Shown here: one piece after another, positions 46,010 to 57,539 of the stretch
How positions within the stretch are numbered: the first letter of the stretch is position 1
How the letters are laid out: every line of letters begins with the position of its first letter
Source: Tricholomella constricta
Lineage: Eukaryota > Basidiomycota > Agaricomycetes > Agaricales > Lyophyllaceae
DNA: 64,000 nt
NCBI GenBank assembly: GCA_013368375.1
Contig: JAACJP010000015.1
Span: forward strand, 310,001-374,000
Direction: 5' to 3'
Program-made: the position numbers and the translations under genes
Notes under the pieces: generated by a model
The model's input: the letters and a program-made list of their open reading frames with translations, nothing else
What the model was told of the DNA's origin: nothing
Database searches by the model: none

Positions 46010-47906
46010 TTGTAGGATCAGGAGGGGCTGTGGCCAGACAGCTGCTCAAGGAGTTAATATGGCCCTTGGAACAAAAGCTGCTACAAACCCGGAACAACGC
46101 CGTCACATGTGACTCATTCCATCGGATCACTCCGATCGTCCAGTGGCGGTGCCGGAAGTCAACCCACCGTTTCGCCTCCTTACCCCCTTGCTCTGTTGAT
46201 CCATCATCGTTCGACAGACCGGAATCATGCACATCTGCACTTGATTGCAGGCGTTGACGTGGATAATCGTGGCCACAGCACCCCTCAGGCGCGCTACACA
46301 AATGGAGCTTCCGAGCCGCGGCCTGCAGGCGGGATTCCCACAGGCTGTGTGGCGACCGAGCCTATTGTGACTCGATTTTGGTTACAGTGCTGCGCTACCA
46401 ACACACCGCGGTACATGTGGACGCTCAGCTGACGCACCTCGGTCCAGATTAGGTCAATCGACAAAAGTAGAGTCCTAAAGGCGTCCTGCTGCGACCTCGA
46501 TTATTTACAGCTGATAATCAGACTACACACCATCCCACGCATACACCGCTCGCATCTTGCTCCGCACTGTTCGCCTGTTCGATATCTGGAATTTTAGAGA
46601 TGGAATGTACTCGAGTACAGTATGCACAGGATCACAATCATGATGCTGATAAAACAATTGAGGGTATGGCCGGAGCGTGAGGGTATTCTGAGGAGTTTTT
46701 TCGGCGTGCTTTCTAATGACTCTGTACGCGGTCTTGGTGTGGGTGTTGGGGCAAATACATAAGCGGATACATCGGAAAGGTAGTGAGGAGTACCTGTAGT
46801 GACTTGATGACTTGACGAGGAAGTTTTAGTCGTCAACACTGGCAGGATCGCAGCTGAATGAATCTGACATCTTCGTTACATCCATACTAGCCAGGGCTGT
46901 GAAGTGGGCGATTGCGGACGCCGCCGACGCCGTCGTATTCGTGCTATATTTTGCCGATCGAATATAAATAGGCCTACGCAGAAGCCATGACTATCATCAT
47001 CATGGTGAGCGAAATCCTACTTCCATCGAAACCTCGGTCATGACCCGTTCCAAAAGTAAGTACGGCTTCCGGAGGTCGTAAGTAGGCATCCAGGTCACCC
47101 TAGATATCGATGTCCGACTCAGTTGAAATGTCGTCGACCCACTGAGCTGCGGAAGGAAGATAAATTCGAGAACTTGGATCGTGGCTCTTGACCAGTACCG
47201 CCATGACCGAGATTAGTGAGATACTCTATTGTTAGACAGATACATCCACGGCAGGCTATTATTCTGACAAACGGTCGTCGAAATTGGACACCAACGCGTC
47301 TGGGATCGAGAGTCCTCGGTATTCTAATTAGGGAAAGAATCAGTTCGGATGCATTTATAGCGAAAAACCTTGACCGCTACATACCTCTCTGGAATGGCTG
47401 CACTGCATATTGGCGGTAAGCATTGAGACAACGGCCCTCTAGGAGCCCACGTAAATTCAAATACTCAAGTGCTAGCCATGTAGACGGAGAGGTCCGCCTC
47501 AATTTTCTCGACAATTTCGTAGCGGCCGTCGTTGAGTATTTTTCTGGGCGACCGGAAAAATTGACCAAGACCCCTGTTCAGATTTGATCTAGAGTGGCTC
47601 CTAAGGAAAGGTCATAAGAGTGGATCTGCGTATACATATTCCAGATAGGACTCCGGAACGATATACTTCGACCATGATACAGATGTTTCAGTACCGTCCT
47701 CTGTACGGAAGGAACAGATATTTGAATGCGGCCACCAACGTCCTTTGCTGTGGGTCAAGGTGACCTGCTTTGAAGTTGACAGCTGACGGACATCTGAGCA
47801 TCATAAATTCCCCACATCGCTTCTGCGTTATAGAGAACCTTACAGAGCATAGCCTATGTAGTCCTTCATCGATATTGAAACAAACTCAACTTCTCCAAGG
47901 GCGGAA
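46010..47906. other. 1.9-kb region without a gene
   Basis: 5' flank of the Pro/Arg-rich gene and 3' flank of the carboxylesterase. Short frames only, none with family features or good splice partners. Confidence 0.5.
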
Positions 47907-50365
47907 TTATCTCTCAAACTCATCCAACACCTTCGCCGAGTTGATAAAACTCGTTTTTTCCAAGTCCCAATCTACAAAAAGTAAACGTCAAGACAAGTTT
48001 GTACAATCCAAGAGGGGAGGGGGAGGCAGGGCAAACCGTCAGGTATCACTGTGACGTTGTCTCGTATAAGCTGGAGAACACTGCGCGAACGCAAAGTGTA
48101 AGCGGGCCAAGCAGCTAAATCAAGATTACTCCAGAATCAGCCTGTATGTCTGGGATGAGTGGAAGAAGACAGCGAGATTTTACCGCCGGGATTGAGATCG
48201 TTGACAAAGTTGATATAGAAATCAAGCATGGTATTCGCAAAGTCCGTTTCGACCTCGGCAGCAGAGCCAATTGGGCCAAAGAGCAACTGGAGCTCCGACG
48301 AATGTGTGACTGATATGCGAACTCAAAGTCAGCCCGACGCGACCGCGACCGCGACCGCGACAGTGCGTGTGCGTATTTGTGTGTGTGACCACTCACCTCC
48401 GAGCGACGGATCGTTCCCGGGAATCACCTCCCTGAAGTAGTACGCAAACGTAGGCTGGCGCGGGGCCGCGTTCTGGAAGAATAGCCGGCGAGGGGCCAAG
48501 AACATTTGATCGGTGTACCACGTCGAACTGCGGTCAAAGAGCGAGTCTCCTGTGTTTGAGGGTGCACCGAGGGATGGGTCATTTGCAGGGAAGAGCTCGC
48601 GGAACCGGGATAGTACATCTGAGGTCAGGGTGCTGTTGTCAATGACGAGATGTCCGATGAAGTTGTCGAATGCGGCGTCCTCTTCCGATGTGGAGAGCTG
48701 GAGTCCGCGAAGGCCCGTGGTGAAGAATGTTCCTTCGTTGACCTAGAGCATAGCTTAGACTGGATGATAAAGAAGCAAATGGGAAGACTGACATTGGTGC
48801 CAGCGAGATATGGTAGATGTAGGAAATCTCCACGATTGATACGAGCCGATGCCCTCTCGGGGATGAGGCTACCTGGGGGGCCGACAGACGGCTCCCAGAG
48901 CTGATGATTCAACGTTGATAGAAGCATCTCGTTACTCGTGGCCAGTAAAGTCTGAAAAAATCTATAAATCAGAGAAAGGCGTTGGTGGAAATGATGTTGT
49001 CTGACCTCGAATGGAACCCTCTGCAGACATGCAAGGGCGGTCCTCCCTGCTGAACATCCTGTAGCAGCGAGAAGACGTGCGAACGGTTTCCCTGGCTTGT
49101 CGTAAGTGCTTGCATTTGGAGAGTTCTTACTAATGTCGAGTAAAATTAAGTCGACGCCAGTTCAGAGCTGAATGGCGTTTTGCACTCACAAAGGTCCTGT
49201 TGAAGAGTCTGCTATTCCCGCGCGGAAAAGTCTTTCAGACGCCGGGAAGATGAAAAGAGATTCGACACTGCCTCCACCGGCAGACTAAAGTTCTATCAGT
49301 CTACAAAGTCAAACACTGACCAGTCAAAAGGGTGATACCTGTCCCCAAACCGTGACCTGCGTGAGAGCGTCAGTGAAGGTTGCTTAAAGAACTCTTTAAT
49401 AAAAAGTCGTACTTTCGCAGGATCGCCTCCAAAAGCCTTAATGTTCTGTTGAACGAACATAAGAGCTTGGCGCTGATCGAGTAGTCCAGCATTTAAATCC
49501 TGAGGTGGGATGCTGGCGCTGGAAAGCTTGCATTGATGTTAAATTTAAGCAAGGTGAAAATAAACGGGAGCGCCTACAAATCCAAATGTATTGACACGGT
49601 AGTTACTAGCAATCCCATGTCAGTCTTCTTGCTAAAACATCGAAAAGCATGGCTCACATGGAAACAAACACAATCGGTCTGCCATTAAGTACACTCCGCT
49701 GGATGATGCCTGTGGTGATAAGGAAATTAAGGATGAGGTCCAGCACATCACAAGAGTCACTCACGGGTTGGATCATAAGCAGCTAATGAGGCGGCACTTT
49801 TCCCGACAAAGAAAGTCAAAACAGTATCTCACCAAAACCGGATTGGCAACGGCGACTCACCCGACATTGTACGCACCACCCTAGGACAGCAATGAGTGAC
49901 CAGCGGGAATGACATATATATTGCTTACGTGGATCCAAACCAAGACTGGCAGCGATGCCTTCGACGAAGTGCCCTGCGGCCTGAATACCTGTCCCAACTA
50001 AGGTCAGGGCACTCACGCCCACCAGACCGCGGAAAGATGCATACGTTAAGAAACAAGCAATCCTCGCTGATAGGTGCACCCAAATCAGGACTGGCAGGCT
50101 GCGGACACGCATTACCAAAGGCCGAAGCGTCTACTATCGCAGACGAAGCTCTAGTGACAGGAACCGGTGCTTTGAAGCGGAGAGCTCCAATGGGAGCTTC
50201 AGCATATGGGATTCCCAGCCATTTCTCGATTCCGGAAGTCGTGGAAACGCCACGGAATATACCCGTTGTAAGCCGTAGATCGAGGGATAACGAGCTTGTT
50301 GAAGCCGCTAGGGATTGGTGGATAGCAAGGAGAGCAAGTACGAGAGAACACCGTAGACGAGCCAT
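47907..50365 (-). CDS. secreted type-B carboxylesterase, GQSAG type
   Basis: Multi-exon minus-strand gene. Exon 1 is 50365-50045, 107 codons with a signal peptide ([16 protein letters not shown]). Blocks in order: [102 protein letters not shown], and the His block [12 protein letters not shown]. The end [19 protein letters not shown] leads into a last exon ending [10 protein letters not shown]. The nucleophile elbow is GQSAG rather than GESAG, as in a minority of family members. Two 3' introns near 48190-48110 and 48030-47960 are needed to reach the stop. It is only distantly related to the esterase pair at 23-28 kb, so it is not a local duplicate. Confidence 0.85.
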
Positions 50366-51007
50366 TCCGACGAGTCGAAGGACGTGAGTTCACTCGTGCC
50401 ATTTAAATACCCTGAGCAAGTCCTTAGGCAGAACTTGACAGAGCCAAGATAGCTGTGGGGAACTGTTCATGAGGCGGAGAATAGCGAGACAATCCGAAGA
50501 ATGCAGGCAGGGCGCAGGGAAGATTTGGCCAAAACGAAGCGGAAGTGGGAACAGCATAAACAATCTGGCGACGTTAATGACATTGTGTGAGAGGTACTAT
50601 GTTGTTTGACTGCGCCTTTCCCAGTGATAGGTGCGGCTACATACCCTATACCTTGGTTCAACGTTACAACAGTGGAAGAAAGTTGTGGCCCTGAACTGAT
50701 TACTTACTGACAAACGCCGCTGATCTGAATCTAACATGACCAAAGTACGGAAGTTTCCTTTCAATGTTAGTGACCTGTTGTTGGTTGACTGTGTACAGTA
50801 TCGATTTATTTCTCTGTCCGGATATCTCGTACAAAAATGACCGGGGCAAATTATATGGGAGGTAAACGGTAGAATCCACAAATTTTGTTCCCATCCATTT
50901 TTACATCCTTACTCAGTGTCTCAACACACAGAAATGTCGCCAAAGCGCGATCCAAAGACTCCACTGGGCGCATACAGAAAGGTTTCTTTGGCCGTCGACG
51001 CCTCGAC

Positions 51008-53049
51008 ATGCTTTCCAAAGGCCTAGCAAGCAGGACGCATGATCCTTGTACCATCTCACCTGCCAGGAAAGGGAAGACGGAACCTGGCGTCTCTGCTATC
51101 ACCTTGGCACATGCGAGGGGAGGAATCGAGGTTGAGAGGTCACCAATGCACAGTTATATCCCAAGCCCGACGCGCGTACCATCTACACCCAGGAAGAGAT
51201 CTGATAGTGCTTCAGGGAAACAATCGAGTTCGGGTAGCAGCCGTCACTCGTCGCGAGTCCTCGAGGCTCTTGATACAGAGCGTGAGCAAGTGCGTTGTTC
51301 AACTTGATGATTCGTTGATCAAGGCGCCCTTGTAGCGTTATTTAGGAGAGCGACTCTGAATCGCATCCTTACCTTGCCGGACCTTGCTTGTCTTGCAGGA
51401 CGACCGTCGCGTCAGTCGAAACGGCCTGCGAGTCCGATTTATGGCGATGGCACTTTTGCGACTCCGGATCACAAGAAACAGGTATGGTTTTACAAACTTT
51501 ACGTGCTCGTCTTATGCGCGTTTCCTTCACAGAAGAGCATGTACCATGATTCTGACCACTTCGAGGACAACAGGAGGCCCACACGCTCGAAAAACCATGG
51601 ATTCTTATCGACAGGAGTTAGTCCATTGGACTTTCCAAGCGAGATGAACTTCGGGAGCCCACAAGTAGACGCATATACTCAACAGAGGAACCATGGATAT
51701 AGCGATCTCCTCACCGGACTGGAGGGGTGTACACCCAGCCCGGCACGATTGACATCTTCAATTATGAATGGTACCATCTCCCTACCATCCAAGTATCATA
51801 CTTACTTAAATTCCCAGACAGCGAGGCGTGGACGACCCTCTCGCCTCTCACGTCACCCTTTGCTTCATCCTTTCAGGCACCGATTCTTCTGCAAACCAGG
51901 CAATCACAAGCAATCTCTTCGCTGCCCCCATCGTCAGACCAGGCATCTTCATGTCACTACTTGCCGGACGTACGAGAGCGCTCTCCTGATGTTCCTGGAG
52001 AATCTACAAGAAACTACGATGTATCCCTTCTGACAACTCCACCCCGCAGCTCTCGCTTCGCCTCAGATAATCTTTACGAACATAAAGACCCTTGGCACAC
52101 TATTGGAGTGATCCTTGGACTCTCGCCCATGTCCTCTCACTCAGAAGGACCTTCAGGGCCGGATTCGCCGGACAAGCAGAGCCGCCCTCGAACTCCTAAC
52201 TTCGCTCCGAATTCAGGAAATAGTTCATCACTCCTTAATCGCTCTATGAACTCAAATGTCAAATTCGACGCGCTTTCCTGCTCGGCAGCCGCGGCTGCGC
52301 AATCTGAGGCTCCATCTCTGTCGGGAGGTTTCCAAGATGTACAATCTCCGTTTCGCATACTTCTGGAGTCCAGGAGAAAGCAAAGCCTCCCATCGACTCA
52401 AGTGAATGCCCCAAGCTCGAACATCCTCCTCAATTTGACCGAAGACTACGACTCTGACGCCAGGCCTGCCTCCTCTAACCTGCGGCTTTCTGGATCTGCC
52501 GTGCGCCACTTTCGCACACCCTCTTGGGAAAACCTTGAAGTCGAAGACGCGCAGTCTCCTTTCGGACTTCTCGTGTCGAAGAATGCTGCAGCTCTAACGC
52601 AGGAATGGTTACGCAGCGATGATCTAATTGACTACGAGGATTTTGACATGCTCCCTTCATCCCCGCTGTCTGGCAAATCACGAAATTTATACTCAGTGCC
52701 TTCATTGAAGTCGTTGGTGCAAGTAATGAACGAATACAACGATGAGGCTATGTTTATCAGGGATCTTCCGGCGACCGTACCAAGTGCTTACGAAGCATCG
52801 ATGGAGCACACACGGCACGGGGTGGGTGACGAAGCTGCCCTGATGACCGAAGGCCTGCCTCCGCGTTTCAACTCTCCGAGAACATCACCCACGACCGTCG
52901 CAAAGGACGCGAATTCAACATTACGGAATTTGATGCCGCCACCGACCGTTCCGTCAAAAATCGCCAGCTTGATGCTCGAAGAAGTAGATGGAGTGTTCCA
53001 GGGACCTCGTTTGTTTTCTGAAGATGGCGACGGCTCTGAGGAGGAATGA
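51008..53049 (+). CDS. hypothetical Ser/Pro-rich protein, possible phosphoprotein
   Basis: Exons in phase: 51008-51281, 51399-51481, 51533-51770, 51818-53049; 608 residues. The start is provisional: a well-formed sequence, KGFFGRRRLDMLSKG, begins before the ATG at 51008, and a splice acceptor (AACACACAG) sits near 50931, so a short upstream exon is likely. The protein is rich in SP/TP sites (PSPTRVPSTPRKRS, GCTPSPARL, RTPNFAPNS). More ordered patches are DPWHTIGVILGLSP, VQSPFRILLESRRKQSLPS, AQSPFGLLVSKNAAALTQEW and SLKSLVQVMNEYNDEAMFI. The repeated (V/A)QSPF(R/G)(I/L)L motif occurs twice. No known domain; possibly a cell-cycle or signalling substrate, by composition only. Confidence 0.65.
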
Positions 53050-53356
53050 AGTGATCAGAGTACGTAGAAGTTGGTCGAATATGCCGTGATGCTTTCCTCC
53101 AACAAAATTTTTCTGGCTGTAGTACTTTGACCTGTTAATTCCAATTACTGTGCACTTGGAGAAATTTACGAGGCTGGTTACATATGCGCGCGGCCGCCGC
53201 TGAAATCCGGTGACTAAGGCCGTGGGAATTTCGGATCAGCACATCCCTTTTTGACTCGAAGTACAGCTTTTGTCCTAAACCACGCTTATACCAGCCACTT
53301 TGGCACTGCTCTCCTCCTCGCTGAACAGCATATCGTCGCCACTACCACCCAATCCA

Positions 53357-55829
53357 ATGTTCTCGAGCCCAACGCCAGCGCCAGGCTCCAGGGCCATCGC
53401 CAGCAACGCCCTGCGGAGCGCTGGCCTCATCGACCGCGATGCTACCATGCGAGACTTGACGGACAAGCCTGGAGGAAGGAAGGCTTCATCGAAGATAAGG
53501 AGTCATAGGCCTCGCCTTTTGGATATGAAAGAACTGCGGGATCCACGTTTGGTATGTGCTATCTTGCTTTTAAACCCTCACGTCCTCCCCGCCACACACT
53601 CTAAAACAAGACAAGGACAAGAGTGCACCGTTCGCTCTTATGTTGTTTCTCTTCGCGTTTCCGCCTTAGCGTCATTGTTGCTTGAAGGGGCTCCTCACCG
53701 ATCATTATCTCCGCAGCGTGGTTCCTCATCAGCGCAAGCCGGTCCATCAGACCCACTCACGATACGAGGCGCCGCTCGTGTCAAATTACGCAAGTCGCTT
53801 CCTGGAGCCGCAGGGCCTGGTGTTGCACCGAGAGTCAAGACCAAATTCAAAGCTGTAGAGTTGTGGAAAGAAGTTGTGCAGAAGCGGTGGAACCCTGAAA
53901 CCCAGTTTCTTAACCTCGAGGTAAGATTTTCACGGTCTTGACCGGCTGAACACATCTCGGAGCAGCGCGAATCATCCTTCCATGCCCCCCGACAAATGTT
54001 CTTTCACGCCGTGACGGGTCCATTCTTTTCAAGCACTGTCCTAATCGCATTATCTGCAGTCCTTGATTGACGACGAGCTGATCAAAAAGCACAATCTCGC
54101 GCCTCCTGGGCGCGGGGGCGATGCACGAGACGCCGCCGTCATTTTCAAGATTGCAAGTCAGCTAAAGCCCAAGGTACGCCATCGTTCTTTCTGCGCGCCA
54201 CTCGCCCTGACCCCGCTATACAGGTCCAAACGCTCTCTCTCGCCGATAACAACCTACAAGGCGCACACTTGCAATTTCTAAGCCACTATCTCCCCGAGCT
54301 TGTGAATCTTTCCCTACAAAACAACAATATCCGAAATATCAAAGACCTCGACTGGCTCGCTTCTCGGAGAGGACGATTACAACACCTCCGAGAGCTCATA
54401 CTCCTCGGAAACCCCTTACAGCAACAAGGCATGCAGCTGGAGAATGGTGAGAAGTACAGACGGTAAATTTATTTCAGTCATGTCCGCAATTCGTAAACCC
54501 ATGTACATCGTCCACAGGGATATCACAACCCGATTCCTGTCGCTCGAGGTGCTTGACCAAGTGGCCATTGCTCAAATAGCCTTTGACCGTCCAGGGCCTT
54601 CGTCAACACCTGCCGAGAGGCCAAGTGCGACGACGTTCCCATGTGAAATGGGCCCCTCGTTCGTTACCGGCGTGGATGGCAGCATTGTCAGCAACTTCCT
54701 CGTACGGTGAGTATCGCGCTCTCCTAGAATTTGACGCCATCTTCACACTGCCGACTACCAGGTTCTTCAATGCGTTAGACACGCACCGCAGTGCACTCAT
54801 CGACGCCTACGATCCCAATGCCACCTTCTCATTCTCCGCAAATACCACCATTGCGGCTCGCGCTCGCGTGCAGGGTTTCCACACCAGCATGCCGAACCAG
54901 ACGAAACTCACGTGGAGAGACTGGCTAGGCAAAGGCTCACGCAACCTCGCGCGGATCAACTCGGACTTTGACCGGGCCCTCAAGAGCCTGCATATCGGCG
55001 CGGAGGACGCTGTGAAAGCGCTCGTGGCGCTCCCGGCTACGAAACATGACATTTCGGGCCCCCCAGAGAAGTTTTGTCTTGACTCGTTCCCCGTCGTGCA
55101 CGGGCAGGGCATGGGGCTACTTCTCACTGTCCACGGACAGTTCACGGAAAGTAAGCACTTTTGATCTTCTGCGTCAGCATCCACCGTGGCTAATTGTTCG
55201 GCAGTCGGAACTGGTGGAATAAGGTCATTTGACCGATCGTTTATCCTGATGCCTGCGCCTGAGGGTTCTCGGTATGTTCTAGCTCTTGCGATATTGATTT
55301 TCTCCCGCGGTGTCGCTCATGCGTTGGTTCTTCTAGTGCGAAACTAAACGGTTGGGATGTTGTCATCGTGTCGGACCAGTGGACGGTCAGGGTGTACTCC
55401 AGTCACGAAGCATGGAAGCCCGGTCCAATGCTCGTCCAGGCGCTATCGCGCGAAGAGCAGGAAGCGCGAAATGCTGCTACCACAACGGCACCGCAGCCGT
55501 CTCAGCCCTTACCCTTACCGTTTGACCCACAAGCAGCCCTAGCTTCCATGGTGTGTCAAAATTCAGTTCCGACCCTACGCTGAGATTCTCACATGTACTT
55601 GACAGCCGGAACCCCAACGGAATCTTGTTATGCAGGTGTGCCAGCGGACGGGACTGAACGTCCGGTTCTCTATCGACTGTCTGGCCGGAAACGGCTGGGG
55701 TCTGGACAGGGCCATTGCGAACTTTGAGCAGGTCAAGGTGCGTCGGCTTTTGTGCGTGGTCGTTCTTAGATAAGAGGCTCACGTGTTTTTGCTTCTCAGG
55801 CGACATTGTCCAGGGATGCATTCCTTTAG
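53357..55829 (+). CDS. MEX67: mRNA export factor Mex67 (NXF1/TAP family)
   Basis: Carries mRNA through nuclear pores together with Mtr2/p15. Ten exons in phase: 53357-53551, 53717-53920, 54060-54173, 54224-54462, 54518-54706, 54762-55150, 55205-55271, 55337-55550, 55606-55737, 55800-55829; 590 residues. An RNA-binding-like segment with NPETQFLNL comes first. Leucine-rich repeats follow at about 175-255 ([33 protein letters not shown]). The NTF2-like domain is at about 315-490 ([37 protein letters not shown]). The TAP-C/UBA-like end has [20 protein letters not shown] and ATLSRDAF. The start is provisional; the frame is open for 19 codons above this ATG without another ATG. Confidence 0.92.
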
Positions 55830-57539
55830 GACTTTTTCCTTCTTTTGCGGGGCCACCCCGCGCTTCAATTCTCCGGATGCCTGAAGGGCCATGAAGGCGC
55901 AGGAAGGGAGCCAACGTCGGAGCTGACGCCTAGTGTTGGTGGCAGTGTTTTCGTTTCGGAGCCATCACGTTTCTTCGATATATCATATCGCTTTACGTTC
56001 AACGTTCATCCATCCTTTCTTCCCTCGAACATTCTCTTCGTTTTTGAGGGCCGAAATCCACATCCATTCATCCATCCATCCATCATCGTTAGTACCCCAA
56101 CATCATCATCATCACCAGCATCATTTTTATTGTCATCGCTATCGCATATGAACCTGATCGTATCGTCTTGTCTCTCTACTCCCGTCATCAATCGATAATG
56201 GCAGGACTGTGGCTCATTGCCAAAATTAGTCCCCCAATTCACCTACCCCCCAACTCCAATCCCACTCTCCTCGTAATAATGTAAATCCTACATACATATA
56301 CAATCTATACGTACCCAGCATCCGGGTTCGTTCTCGTCTCTGCACTACGTTTTATTCTTAACAATCAACTCCATGGACAACAACGTTTCGTCTTGAAGCG
56401 GGCATATTATTCTCGTAAGTAATGACGTCTGCAGTCAACTTGAACTTTGGAGGACATTGTGTTGATCGCTCGGCGCTCCGAATCGCTGCTTGTCTGAATA
56501 CATATGAGCACTCATCTCCTTTAGTCGCCAATGCAGACGTTCAAGGCTTGGACATTTCCCGCGCAAGTGCGCAAGCTCCGAGCAGGCATGGTTCTGACAG
56601 GAAATGCATACATACTTAGTGCAACGTCCGTGCTAATCGATATTGGCAGCTGTGGAGAAATGAGAAGCTAGGAAGGACCAATACTGACATTTGGAATAGG
56701 TACATACATATTAGTAGCCTTGGGCAGCATGGGTGACGGTGACCTAAGGTGATAGAGTTTCGAGCGATGTGCTTCGCCATGGGCGCAAATCTCCAAACTG
56801 CGATAGCACCAATATAAGAAATAGTGGACTTCTTGCATCTTGCATCTTCTTTAAATGCAGCCCTTGTACTTTCCATATCCGTCGGGGTTTTCCTCCTCAC
56901 GGGGCCTCGAGGCTGCTCGGCGGTATAGACGCCCATCAAGTCACAAGTGCCGATATATTGACCTCTGGGATGGCACACCCTGAATTCATCTGGGCCCCAT
57001 GCGCCGCCTCGTGGAGTATGAGGATGCCGCCTCGTTAGACGTGTCCGCGCAACGGCGTTCAACGGTGAAGAGGCTCTGATTATGCATTGAATGGGACGGA
57101 GGTTGGACGGAGGAGGGACTGGAACAATGCCGGAGCTCACGGACTCGCTTAGGACAATCGTGATTTATTAGTGAAGTTTATGCGAATATCCAAAAGAGTG
57201 TATGTTCAGGGTCCCACATTTTTTTTTTCTGATCCCTATTGAGGCCTCGTTGCGGGCTTGCTCGCGCCCCATTCAACGTGTCCGACTACTTATTCCAGCC
57301 CCGACTTCTCAGCTCTTCCCTAAAAAATATTGGACTGGACGATCACGAAAAAAAAAACCGTATTCGAATCTTTTTCTAGGCTTAACTTCTCGCTCTGCTT
57401 CTCTCTCTGATCTCTCATATCAATTACTTCTACTTCTGCTGCACACACGCTCGCAAGCTTTCCTCCTGCTCTCTCCTCTCTCTCTCTCTCTCTCGCTCTC
57501 TTGCTTCGGGACTATCAGGACTTACTACCCACACTCACA
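55830..57539. other. intergenic region with simple repeats
   Basis: 3' flank of MEX67 and leader of the ankyrin gene. CATC/ATC microsatellites occur near 56066-56125, and a CT-rich leader with a (TC)n run near 57476-57495 lies about 50 bases before the ankyrin start. CT-rich leaders are common in front of fungal start sites. Frames on the minus strand (56616-57140) have no features of a protein family. Confidence 0.5.
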
